From the NCBI GenBank assembly GCA_937925525.1, contig CALALS010000054.1:1-12647 (forward strand): a stretch of 12,647 nt of DNA. Reading direction: 5' to 3'. The translations under genes were made by a program, and so were the position numbers. Shown piece after piece: positions 6,463 through 12,647 of this stretch. The notes below the pieces were generated by a model that ran no database searches, was not told where the DNA came from, and was given only the letters and a program-made list of their open reading frames with translations. How positions within the stretch are numbered: position 1 is the first letter of the stretch; the number at the start of each line of letters is the position of its first letter. The DNA comes from an uncultured Flavobacteriales bacterium. Its GTDB lineage: Bacteria > Bacteroidota > Bacteroidia > Flavobacteriales_E > Vicingaceae.

Positions 6463-7506
6463 ACTCTCATCTAGCCTAAACTCAATAGGCATGGCATAGT
6501 TTACATTTACCGGACTGCCATTGTTTTTACCCGGTGTCCAGTTGGGCATGTGTCGTAATAAGCGCTTTACTTCTTTATCCATTTTTTTAGAACCTACCAC
6601 ACTTCTTAGTATTCTAGGGTATTTTACCTTTCCTTCTTTATCTATGGTAAAAGAAACATATACCGTTCCTTCCACTCTTCTTTCTTTTTCCCATTCAGGG
6701 TAGATGAGGTACTGGTTAATATAGTTCTGCAAGTTTTCTTCTCCTCCCGGAAATTGTGGTAATTCATCTACATTGTCAATTTCATAACCCGGAATATAAA
6801 TATCGGGTTGTTCTACAATCTCAAACACTTTGTTTTGTTGCAAACCTACGGTAAGGCTGTCAATAGCACGGTTGTAAATTCTTTTTAGGTCGTTATTAAA
6901 CTTATCTAAATGCATGGTAATAATGCTTTTTAAATACGTATCAGTTTCACCTATTTCAGAAGTAATGCTACTTACAAAACTTCCTGCAAAAGAAGTGTCA
7001 TTGCCCGAAACGGTGTAAAAAGAAACCTGAAAAGCATTGTCGTAGTAATCTACCGAGCGTAAAGTAATACGGTCAATAATAGCGGTGCTGGAAACAAAAG
7101 TTTGTATCTCATTTTTAAGCAAAAACTTGCCCGGCACTTCATCTATGTTTATGAGTAAATGTTTGTCGCCAAGGGTGTTTTCAAGATTACGCTTGATGAG
7201 TTCTTCTTCAAAAACATTAGCTACCAAATTGGGATCCACTTCATAACTTAGCTGTTGGTTTTTGTATGAGTACAGCAAGAAGTTGATGTAAAAGAATTTA
7301 TGTTTTTCTACTTTGGCTACATCATTCGGGAAATAAAAATTATCGTTAATGGTGTACCAGTCTTTACTTTGAATATCCGATTGCTTTTTCACTTTTAGCT
7401 CATAATAATCCTTCACCTGTGAGGCCAGTCTTTTCTTGCTAATACAAGAGTTTAGGCTTAGTAAAAAAGTAATTGAAATAAAAATGAGTGCGGTTTGCTT
7501 TTTCAT
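6457..7506 (-). CDS. Lipoprotein with TonB C-terminal domain
   Basis: A 349-aa protein. The N-terminus is a lipoprotein signal (MKKQTALIFISITFLLSLNS followed by C21 in an LNSC lipobox), so it should be lipid-anchored. Residues about 30-230 are of no recognised family. Residues about 250-344 form a TonB C-terminal domain: QFPGGEENLQNYI, YPEWEKERRVEGTVYVSFTI, DKEGKVKYPRILRSV and WTPGKNNGSPVNVNYAMPIEF are typical of the Bacteroidota energy-transducer group. Classical TonB has an N-terminal transmembrane helix and a proline-rich spacer to reach outer-membrane receptors. Here both are replaced by a lipid anchor and a different middle region, so a role in energy transduction is uncertain and peptidoglycan or receptor contact is possible. 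No ExbB/ExbD is adjacent. Its 3' end overlaps the plus-strand operon. Confidence 0.88.
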   Translation of the reverse strand: MKKQTALIFISITFLLSLNSCISKKRLASQVKDYYELKVKKQSDIQSKDWYTINDNFYFPNDVAKVEKHKFFYINFLLYSYKNQQLSYEVDPNLVANVFEEELIKRNLENTLGDKHLLINIDEVPGKFLLKNEIQTFVSSTAIIDRITLRSVDYYDNAFQVSFYTVSGNDTSFAGSFVSSITSEIGETDTYLKSIITMHLDKFNNDLKRIYNRAIDSLTVGLQQNKVFEIVEQPDIYIPGYEIDNVDELPQFPGGEENLQNYINQYLIYPEWEKERRVEGTVYVSFTIDKEGKVKYPRILRSVVGSKKMDKEVKRLLRHMPNWTPGKNNGSPVNVNYAMPIEFRLDESL

Positions 7507-7580
7507 AGGTTGAGTTAAAGCAGTGAGTATAGCAATTATTGTGCTAAAGTTTTCATACGCTAAAAATACAGGTTTTTATT

Positions 7581-8729
7581 TTACGCATCATTTTTTGGGG
7601 ACTTTAGCGTATATTTTAAAAATATAAAACCAATTAAGCCTGCAATAAGTGAAGCTATTAAAATAGCAAGCTTTGAATTGTTAATGATGTGTTCATCATC
7701 AAATGCCAGCAGCGCTATAAATATAGACATGGTAAATCCTATACCGCCTAAAAAGCCAACGCCAATTACGCTTTTCCAGTTTAAATCTGAGGGTAAAACA
7801 CAAAACCCCAAGGCAACACCTATTAAAGAGAACAGCCAAATACCCAGTGGCTTTCCTATTACAAGCCCGGAAATAATTCCTACACTGTAAGTTTCTCCTA
7901 ACCCGCTTTGCCAACCGTCAATTATAGGAATACAAGTGTTTGCTAACGCAAATAGGGGCAACACAACAAACGTAATTGGTTTACTTAAAAACTCCTTTAG
8001 CATGTACGAAGGCGTTTTTTTTCCACCATTACCAAAAGGTATTACAAAAGCAAGTAGAACGCCTGTAATAGTAGCATGAACTCCGGAATGTAACATAAAG
8101 TACCACATTACCACACCACCAATTAGGTAAGGAGCTAGATGGTAGATTTTTTGTTTGTTAAGAAATACAAGAAAACCGTAAACACACAAAGCAACAAGTA
8201 AGCTTTGAAAAGCTATGTCGGATGTATAAAAAACGGCAATAATTAAAATTGCACCTAAATCATCTATTACGGCTAAGGCTGTTAAAAATATTTTAAGTGA
8301 GGAAGGCACCTTACTCCCTAACAACGATAAAATACCAATGGCAAAAGCAATATCCGTTGCCATAGGAATACCGGCACCCGATTGAGTGTTTGTACCAAAA
8401 TTAAATAGCAGATATATACCAAGAGGAACAAGAAAACCTCCTAGTGCCCCAAAAATGGGCAATGAAGCACTTTTGATATCTGAAAGCTCTCCATGATAAA
8501 TTTCTCTTTCCAACTTTAGCCCGATGTACAAAAAGAAGAAAGCCATAAGCCCATCGTTAATCCAATGAACAATGCTGTGCTCGCCTAGTTTTATATGCCA
8601 AAAGTTAATGTAATCTTGCTGCCAACCCCAGTTAGCAAGAATAAGAGAAATAGCGGTAGCTATAACCAATACTATTCCACCGGATTTTCCGCTGCCAATA
8701 AAATCTTTGAAATGTCTTGTTATTTCCAT
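7581..8729 (-). CDS. nhaA: Na+/H+ antiporter NhaA
   Basis: A 382-aa inner-membrane antiporter that exports Na+ (or Li+) in exchange for protons, serving sodium tolerance and pH homeostasis. Length matches the family (388 aa in E. coli). The ion-binding residues are all present: D126 in IPMATDIAFAIGIL (E. coli D133), D156-D157 in LAVIDDLGAI (E. coli D163/D164) and K293 in GLVIGKPLGI (E. coli K300). The GFLGGIGFTMSIFIALLAF helix is near the C-terminus. About 11-12 hydrophobic segments are visible. The ATG at 8729 gives the standard start (ITRHFKDFIGSGKSGGIVL). A 107-bp leader separates it from the upstream gene and holds a candidate promoter and a dyad just before the start codon. A 74-bp gap follows before the TonB-C lipoprotein. 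Confidence 0.96.
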   Translation of the reverse strand: MEITRHFKDFIGSGKSGGIVLVIATAISLILANWGWQQDYINFWHIKLGEHSIVHWINDGLMAFFFLYIGLKLEREIYHGELSDIKSASLPIFGALGGFLVPLGIYLLFNFGTNTQSGAGIPMATDIAFAIGILSLLGSKVPSSLKIFLTALAVIDDLGAILIIAVFYTSDIAFQSLLVALCVYGFLVFLNKQKIYHLAPYLIGGVVMWYFMLHSGVHATITGVLLAFVIPFGNGGKKTPSYMLKEFLSKPITFVVLPLFALANTCIPIIDGWQSGLGETYSVGIISGLVIGKPLGIWLFSLIGVALGFCVLPSDLNWKSVIGVGFLGGIGFTMSIFIALLAFDDEHIINNSKLAILIASLIAGLIGFIFLKYTLKSPKNDA

Positions 8730-8733
8730 TCTG

Positions 8734-8758
8734 TAGTATGTCGGTATCCGCTATACTA
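8734..8758 (-). promoter_or_regulatory. Dyad-symmetric element in the nhaA leader
   Basis: Outer arms TAGTAT (8734-8739) and ATACTA (8753-8758) and inner arms CGG (8742-8744) and CCG (8748-8750) share one centre of symmetry, separated by two mismatched positions on each side. The element ends 4 bp upstream of the nhaA ATG. It could be an operator, or a small stem in the mRNA that covers the initiation region. There is no T-run, so it is not a terminator. Short arms leave chance as an alternative. Confidence 0.4.
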
Positions 8759-8805
8759 ACCAATAACGGTAAAATGATTAAGGCCAACTTTGATGAGCTA
8801 AGGTA

Positions 8806-8834
8806 CAAAGTATGATTTGCCTAGCGAAACAAAA
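8806..8834 (-). promoter_or_regulatory. Candidate Bacteroidota-type promoter for nhaA
   Basis: On the minus strand a TTTTG (8834-8830) is followed 17 bp later by TACTTTG (8812-8806). This resembles the Bacteroidota sigma-ABfr consensus of TTTG, about 19 bp, then TAnnTTTG, with the -7 box one base short. It lies between the end of the upstream gene and the nhaA leader, and would give a leader of about 70 nt that includes the dyad at 8734-8758. Confidence 0.35.
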
Positions 8835-8836
8835 GG

Positions 8837-9247
8837 CTAAGAAATCCCTTCTTTCTTACGTTGAGCAATAATAAACTCTTTCCCAAAGCTTAGCTTTTGG
8901 GCAATCTTATCTTTGGGTGAAATGATTCTCCAAAAGGGAGTAATGTCTTCTACTTTTTTACCCCCTTCAAGTTCTTCGTAAGCTTTTTCTGTGGCTATTC
9001 TTAAAAATATACCACTGGTAACAGGGCAGGTGTAGTCTGCATTATAATCGCCCGCCAGGTCTTTACGCATTTGAGGAATAGAAGAGGTTTTACCTTTTGG
9101 AATTTGCGCAACGTAATCGGCTACTATTTGCGGAGTAGCAATAAGCATTAGGCAACCTTCGGGCATATCGGCAAAGGCTTTATCTATTCGCTTTACTTCC
9201 GCTTCTTTTTTGGTGTTGAATTTTTCTGTCCAGCTCTTTTTTGCCAT
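8837..9247 (-). CDS. MGMT-family (alkyltransferase-like) protein without the acceptor cysteine
   Basis: A 136-aa cytosolic protein resembling a widespread group annotated as MGMT family, which share the Ada/MGMT winged-helix DNA-binding module. Supporting segments are VADYVAQIPKGKTSSIPQMRKDLA (44-65, like the GKVTTYGEIA helix of MGMT), ADYTCPVTSGIFLRIATEKAYEE (70-92) and ITPFWRIISPKDKIAQKL (102-119). In true O6-alkylguanine transferases the last segment carries PCHR. Here it reads PFWR, so the methyl-acceptor cysteine is absent, as in alkyltransferase-like proteins, which bind damaged DNA without repairing it directly. Whether this group binds alkylated DNA is unproven. It ends a closely spaced set: 9 bp separate it from the exported protein gene upstream. 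Confidence 0.7.
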   Translation of the reverse strand: MAKKSWTEKFNTKKEAEVKRIDKAFADMPEGCLMLIATPQIVADYVAQIPKGKTSSIPQMRKDLAGDYNADYTCPVTSGIFLRIATEKAYEELEGGKKVEDITPFWRIISPKDKIAQKLSFGKEFIIAQRKKEGIS

Positions 9248-9256
9248 ACTTTCTAA

Positions 9257-9757
9257 TTACTCCTTTGGATGATAAATACCGTAGAAAATGGTATTGAGCA
9301 GATTACCGTCTTTATCAAAGATGTCCCACACCTGGCTTACTGTTCCGTCTTCTCTTTTGGTCCAGGTGATTTGGTTGTAGTACCAATCTATTTTTTGGCC
9401 GGGCTGTAGCTCGCTTTTGAGTATCATTTTATTGGGCTCGGCTTTACCCTTTAGTTTAAGAATACTACCGCTATTGTCTATCCATAATTGATTCCAGGTA
9501 GAATCTTTGCTGTCGAAATAATTGTAGCTGCTGCCCGTTCCACCGCCTGCGCCTTTCCAGTGTTCGTTGATGATGCAGTTGTTTTCAAGCTTGTTAATGC
9601 TGTTTTCACCCAGTGGCTTGCCTAAGGTATCTTTCACCACCCATTCGCCTACCCAAAAGTCAAACGCAAAGTGATTATCAGTACAGCAAGGGCATTTGGT
9701 TTGTGAAAATGCAAAGCTGCTTATCAGTAATAAAGAGATAAAAAGTAATTGTTTCAT
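9257..9757 (-). CDS. Exported lipocalin-like protein, DUF1579-type
   Basis: A 166-aa protein with a signal peptide (MKQLLFISLLLISSFAFS, cleaved before Q19) and no lipobox, so probably periplasmic. The mature part begins with a CPCC cysteine cluster (residues 22-25). The motif FDFWVGEWVV (32-41) follows, then NCIINEHWKG, SYNYFDSKDSTWNQLWIDNSGS, a lysine-rich strand pair, ITWTKREDGTVSQVWDI and an IFYGIY end. This order is typical of the DUF1579-like group, a small beta-barrel family with no established enzymatic role. It lies between the SRPBCC gene (17 bp upstream) and the MGMT-like gene (9 bp downstream), suggesting one transcript. The paired cysteines could bind metal or form disulfides; that is inference. 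Confidence 0.72.
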   Translation of the reverse strand: MKQLLFISLLLISSFAFSQTKCPCCTDNHFAFDFWVGEWVVKDTLGKPLGENSINKLENNCIINEHWKGAGGGTGSSYNYFDSKDSTWNQLWIDNSGSILKLKGKAEPNKMILKSELQPGQKIDWYYNQITWTKREDGTVSQVWDIFDKDGNLLNTIFYGIYHPKE

Positions 9758-9774
9758 GTTTTACGGAGTTAAGT

Positions 9775-10233
9775 TCATTCCTTTACCATTTCCTTTAGCT
9801 TATTTAAAGCCTTAGGCCAGGTTTGGTTAAAGTAGTCTATATACTTTTCAGGAGCATCTGTATCTACGGTAATAGTGGTTACTCCATTATTCTCTTCAAA
9901 CGAATAATTTTCCAGTCCGCCTGCCCAATTTTCAACATCCGGACCTTCGGTAACTTCCTTTTCTCCATCATAAATTCCGTAGTGGCGAATAGAAACAAAA
10001 CGGTTAGGAATGTTATCTGCAATTTCAGAAACCATTCCACCTTCTTTTCCGTTTTCGTCAGTGCCGACAAACAATATTTTAGAGCCTTTTTCCCAATTGC
10101 CTTTGTAAGTAGAAGTAGGGTTAAACACTGCCGTCCAGCTTTCGTAAGTAGATTTGTTTTCTAAGCCCAGCATAGTGTTGTACACCTTACTTACAGGAGC
10201 TTTAATATCTATTTTAAACTGTAGTTTTTTCAT
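9775..10233 (-). CDS. SRPBCC (START-like/AHSA1-type) domain protein
   Basis: A 152-aa cytosolic protein with the helix-grip order of the SRPBCC superfamily. A first strand with FKIDIKAPVSKVYNTMLG is followed by a short helical section with YESWTAVFNPTSTYKGNWEKGSKILFV. Strands then run through GGMVSEIADNIPNRFVSIRHYGI and WAGGLENYSFEENNGVTTITVDTD, and a long C-terminal helix (YFNQTWPKALNKLKEMVKE) closes the pocket. Such proteins bind hydrophobic ligands or act as Hsp90-activator-like modules; many small bacterial ones have no known ligand. The N-terminus is standard, so the start at 10233 is secure. Spacing is 18 bp from the secreted protein gene upstream and 17 bp to the DUF1579-type gene downstream. 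Confidence 0.82.
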   Translation of the reverse strand: MKKLQFKIDIKAPVSKVYNTMLGLENKSTYESWTAVFNPTSTYKGNWEKGSKILFVGTDENGKEGGMVSEIADNIPNRFVSIRHYGIYDGEKEVTEGPDVENWAGGLENYSFEENNGVTTITVDTDAPEKYIDYFNQTWPKALNKLKEMVKE

Positions 10234-10251
10234 GTTATAAAGATAATGTTT

Positions 10252-10947
10252 TTACTTTCTTTCTTCACTTATAATACTTTCAATTTTAGCATGGAGATTT
10301 TCTTTTATCCATTTATTCATAGCTTCTTTATCATTAAAAGTGGTACCAGCATCAATAAGAGGACAAACTAAATTAATAAGTAAACTGTCTGTTTTTAAAT
10401 CATACAAAGAATGATAAAGACCTTCTCTTTCCATTACTAAATAATCATTTTTTATAAAGATATTTACATTTTCAAGGTTCTTTGGCCCCTCATCATAATT
10501 ATAAGCTATCTCTTTTAGTTTTTTACTTTTTTCCAATTGTTGTAAGTTTATTCTTTCTTCATTTTTCCAATCTTTTTCATCCCACTTTATAATATACCAA
10601 CCAATATCGTCAAAGCCAGCCATTGAAAAATAAAGTCCATAAACATTGTTGTTGTATTTTAAGTGTTGTTGATAAAGGCAATCTCTAAAGTAAGTTTGAT
10701 AAACTTCCATTTTTGCATAAGCATACTTATCAAATCCAGCTTCATTAAGCCTGTTTGTTTCTTTATCAAGATATTCTTCTGCAATAGTGGTGCTATCTAT
10801 TAGTACCCCCATTTTAATAAGTTTACCTATTTCAAGTCTAGCAACTTCTATAAAGTAATAATCAATGTCTCTGTATTGAAGCTCTGGTTTTTGAGCTATA
10901 GAGTTAAAACTGTATAGTAACAACAAAAGAAAAAGCTTTGTTTTCAT
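10252..10947 (-). CDS. Secreted protein of unknown function
   Basis: A 231-aa protein I do not recognise. Residues 1-18 are a signal peptide (KTKLFLLLLLYSFNSIA before Q19) with no lipobox, so it is probably periplasmic. The mature chain is rich in charged and aromatic residues and looks mostly helical at first (YRDIDYYFIEVARLEIGKLIKMG). A more strand-like centre follows (NNVYGLYFSMAGFDDIGWYIIKWDEKDW), then VNIFIKNDYLVMEREGLYHSLYDLKTDSLLINLV and a helical tail. The gene is AT-rich like the two genes before it and unlike the three after it. It lies 24 bp downstream of the small membrane protein gene, so it may share its transcript. No repeats, catalytic motifs or sorting domain were seen. Confidence 0.75.
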   Translation of the reverse strand: MKTKLFLLLLLYSFNSIAQKPELQYRDIDYYFIEVARLEIGKLIKMGVLIDSTTIAEEYLDKETNRLNEAGFDKYAYAKMEVYQTYFRDCLYQQHLKYNNNVYGLYFSMAGFDDIGWYIIKWDEKDWKNEERINLQQLEKSKKLKEIAYNYDEGPKNLENVNIFIKNDYLVMEREGLYHSLYDLKTDSLLINLVCPLIDAGTTFNDKEAMNKWIKENLHAKIESIISEERK

Positions 10948-10971
10948 AGGCTCTTTTTAAAATTATAAAAT

Positions 10972-11241
10972 TTAGATAGAATAAAATGTATAAAACCAAA
11001 ATGTTGACCAAACGGCTCCAACACAATTAACAATAGTTAGAAATAAACTTTTTTTGAATCTTTTAGTAAACGATAAGACAACTGTTACTAATAAAAGATT
11101 AATTGATATAGTAATAGGTAATAATAATATCCCAAAACCCCATGTACCTCCATCGGTAGCAATGATAGTTATAGTTACTGGGAGGAAGAAAATGTTAGAA
11201 AGAATGATTAATGCAATTGCTATGTATTGAATTATCTTCAT
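10972..11241 (-). CDS. Small multi-pass membrane protein of unknown function
   Basis: An 89-aa protein that is almost entirely hydrophobic. Three membrane segments are visible at about 4-28, 34-58 and 67-87, with a short KRFKK cluster between the second and third and a glycine-rich turn (TDGGTWGFG) between the first and second. Its ATG overlaps the TGA of the preceding gene (ATGA, 4 bp), so the two are translationally coupled and probably work together in the inner membrane. I recognise no family. Its length and overlap, and the absence of a larger competing frame, support it as a real gene. Confidence 0.7.
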   Translation of the reverse strand: MKIIQYIAIALIILSNIFFLPVTITIIATDGGTWGFGILLLPITISINLLLVTVVLSFTKRFKKSLFLTIVNCVGAVWSTFWFYTFYSI

Positions 11242-12104
11242 TTATACTCTAGTCTATTATAATTACCTGTTCCACAGTCTTGCCAATTTATTATTTCATA
11301 GTCAACATAGTTGTTGCTACTGCTACTTGTTGTAAATGGAAGCGAAAAGATTATGCCTTTACCGTACATATTAAACAGACTGTCTTTATCGGGTTTGTTG
11401 GTATAATCAAAAAAGTCAGGTTGGTTTATTATTTTAAGTGAGTCAAGCTGAATAGTAAATTGAATGTCAGAAAACTTACAATTAATTAAAGTAGGAGGTA
11501 GTGGAGGATTTGCTGTTGAATTGCTGCTATAGTTTACTATAGCTGGTTGGTAATACAACCAATTAATACCTTGTTTAGCCTTAATTTCTTTTAATTGATT
11601 TTCAATAAAGTTAAAGTACTCACTTTGGTTAACTTCAATAGTTGAAGTGTTGAATGTTTGTTCTTTGTTTTGAGGCTGGGTATTAGTTGATGAATTTGAG
11701 AAAGGCTTAAATATATCAATACTGATAGTGATTATAGTTAGGATAATAGCAATAATAGCAACAATCATTGACTTTTTTGAAGAGTTTCTAGCTTCTTGTA
11801 GTTCTATATATTCAATTAAGTTTTGATGCGCTTCACCTGTCATGTGAGCTTGTTTATCATAATATTTTTTGAGGGTAGCAATTGCAAGCCATTTACCACT
11901 GCTAGCATTTTTTCTTTCAAGAGATAATAACTCTTGTTGATGAAAGTTGTCAAAAAACCAATTTAAAAAACTTAATTCGTGATTTGAACCCTCAGGAGGC
12001 GCATCTTTTCCAAGATATTCCCTTACTTGGTTGTATGTAACTCCCTCTTTAAAGTTATCAGCACCAAATTGAAGTGTTTTAATATAGATATTTTCTTTAG
12101 TCAA
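11238..12104 (-). CDS. Single-pass membrane protein, possible winged-helix N-terminus, unknown function
   Basis: A 288-aa protein. Residues 1-105 are a compact soluble domain with three predicted helices (IYIKTLQFGADNF, TYNQVREYLG, SFLNWFFDNFHQ), a short strand pair (LLSLERK, KWLAIATL) and a helix with YYDKQAHMTGEAHQNLIEYIELQEA. This order could be a winged helix, but it is a guess by eye. A KK pair precedes one membrane helix (about 112-131). A Ser/Asn/Gln-rich linker (134-160) and a 125-residue domain with no recognised match follow. Positive residues before the helix put the N-terminus in the cytosol and the C-terminal domain in the periplasm. The start is TTG at 12104: an in-frame stop lies just upstream and the next Met is residue 88. 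A weak TACATTTA box (12131-12124) may be its -7 element. Confidence 0.7.
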   Translation of the reverse strand: MTKENIYIKTLQFGADNFKEGVTYNQVREYLGKDAPPEGSNHELSFLNWFFDNFHQQELLSLERKNASSGKWLAIATLKKYYDKQAHMTGEAHQNLIEYIELQEARNSSKKSMIVAIIAIILTIITISIDIFKPFSNSSTNTQPQNKEQTFNTSTIEVNQSEYFNFIENQLKEIKAKQGINWLYYQPAIVNYSSNSTANPPLPPTLINCKFSDIQFTIQLDSLKIINQPDFFDYTNKPDKDSLFNMYGKGIIFSLPFTTSSSSNNYVDYEIINWQDCGTGNYNRLEYK

Positions 12105-12162
12105 TATATTTAATTAATAGCTATAAATGTAATAATTTATAAAATCAAAATATCTCCCCACA

Positions 12163-12194
12163 AAAAAAGCCTCACATTGCTGTGAAGCTTTTTT
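12163..12194 (-). terminator. Strong rho-independent terminator
   Basis: A 14-bp stem with one mismatch (left arm 12163-12176, right arm 12181-12194) encloses a TTGC tetraloop. The GC core is flanked by six A:T pairs. On the minus strand the stem is followed by a T-run, right after the stop of the 12201-12569 gene. It should end that transcript before the membrane-protein gene. The symmetric A and T tracts mean it could also stop plus-strand transcription, though no plus-strand gene enters from the left. Confidence 0.9.
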
Positions 12195-12200
12195 GGTTTG

Positions 12201-12569
12201 CTACGGAGTAGCTGAGTCTCCGTCATCATCCGGTGCAGATGGCTTTTTCCGTTCGCTTTTGCGTGTTCCGCCTGCCATTTCGTATTCGTTACTATTAGTA
12301 CCGTACACGGCAGCTACTGCTTTTAGCATGCGGTCGCTAAACTCTGCCAACTCAGCATCACCTTTCAGCACATCGTTTAGCAGTTGGTCTGCCTCACTCA
12401 GTTTGCTGTTGTAGGTTTTTACTAATGCTTCTAGCTGGTTGATTAGCGTTCGGTAAGCATTTGCCGTTAAACCATTCCCCAGGTTTAAGCTGGGGCTAAT
12501 TGACTCTATCCCTGCCAGCCTCTTACGTGCCTTATCAAGGGCAGGGCTTTTCTTCTTCAATCTACCCAT
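12201..12569 (-). CDS. Conserved small protein of unknown function (MAGGTRKSE family)
   Basis: A 122-aa cytosolic protein. It resembles a group of short proteins of unknown function seen repeatedly in Bacteroidota and cyanobacteria. Group features are a basic N-terminus, a GNGLTANAYRTLINQLEALVKTYNSKLSEADQLLND helical region (31-66), then SDRMLKAVAAVYGTNSNEYEMAGGTRKSERKKP (78-110), followed here by an acidic tail (DDDGD). It is probably a two-helix hairpin with a conserved C-terminal motif. It has no signal peptide or membrane segment. The ATG at 12569 leaves a 78-bp upstream spacer up to the window edge. It is a single-gene unit, closed by the terminator at 12163-12194. GC content is higher than in the adjacent membrane-protein genes. 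Confidence 0.8.
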   Translation of the reverse strand: MGRLKKKSPALDKARKRLAGIESISPSLNLGNGLTANAYRTLINQLEALVKTYNSKLSEADQLLNDVLKGDAELAEFSDRMLKAVAAVYGTNSNEYEMAGGTRKSERKKPSAPDDDGDSATP

Positions 12570-12647
12570 ATTATAAATTTTAAAGGTTTCCGTCTATCAA
12601 TTAGTAGGGGCAAGTATTTCAAATAACGTTTGCATGTATAACGGCAA

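Noticed and set aside
7556..7584. Possible A/T hairpin terminator after nhaA
   Set aside because: The stem is only imperfect A:T pairs with no GC core, too weak to call.
7678..7914. Short frames on both strands inside nhaA
   Set aside because: They overlap the conserved K293 and GIGFTMSIF region of nhaA; no independent signals.
9823..10164. Plus-strand frame and a second minus-strand frame within the SRPBCC gene
   Set aside because: The SRPBCC reading explains the region; the alternatives have no recognisable start context or family.
12193..12414. Plus-strand frame opposite the small MAGGTRKSE-family gene
   Set aside because: It is a Ser-rich shadow starting inside the terminator arm, opposite a conserved protein.

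Overview
The window looks like a piece of a Bacteroidota chromosome, probably from the Flavobacteriales or a relative (the exact group is inference). The DNA is AT-rich. One protein carries a type IX secretion (Por) C-terminal sorting domain, several signal peptides end in the FxQ/AQ style common in this phylum, there is a TonB-C lipoprotein, and start codons lack clear Shine-Dalgarno sequences. There is no rRNA, tRNA, CRISPR array or transposase, and no gene-free stretch longer than about 110 bases.

Left half, plus strand (1-6462): a fatty-acid beta-oxidation block. It holds the 3' end of a 3-hydroxyacyl-CoA dehydrogenase/enoyl-CoA hydratase (FadN type), a complete thiolase and a complete long acyl-CoA dehydrogenase (FadE type). 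Together these cover all four steps of the beta-oxidation cycle. Two AT-rich, unrelated genes sit between the metabolic genes: a stand-alone four-helix-bundle (23S rRNA intervening-sequence type) protein, and a secreted repeat protein with a T9SS sorting tail. The spacer after each guest gene carries a short tract of degenerate 7-bp tandem repeats that ends just before the next metabolic gene. A REP-like hairpin lies before the secreted protein. The block ends with two tightly coupled small genes, a secreted YceI-like protein and a STAS/SEC14-like cytosolic protein.

Right half, minus strand (6457-12569): nine genes converge on the first block, with stop codons overlapping by 6 bp. In transcription order they are: a small conserved protein of unknown function with its own strong terminator; a single-pass membrane protein with a possible winged-helix N-terminus, translationally coupled to a small multi-pass membrane protein; a secreted protein of unknown function; a closely spaced trio (SRPBCC-fold protein, exported lipocalin-like DUF1579-type protein, and an MGMT-family protein without the methyl-acceptor cysteine); an NhaA Na+/H+ antiporter behind a probable promoter and a dyad in its leader; and a lipoprotein ending in a TonB C-terminal domain.

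Most of the window is ordinary core metabolism and housekeeping. The points most worth a second look are the guest genes and heptamer tracts in the fad operon, the six-fold repeat in the T9SS cargo, the single-pass membrane gene cluster at 10252-12104, and the dyad just upstream of nhaA.
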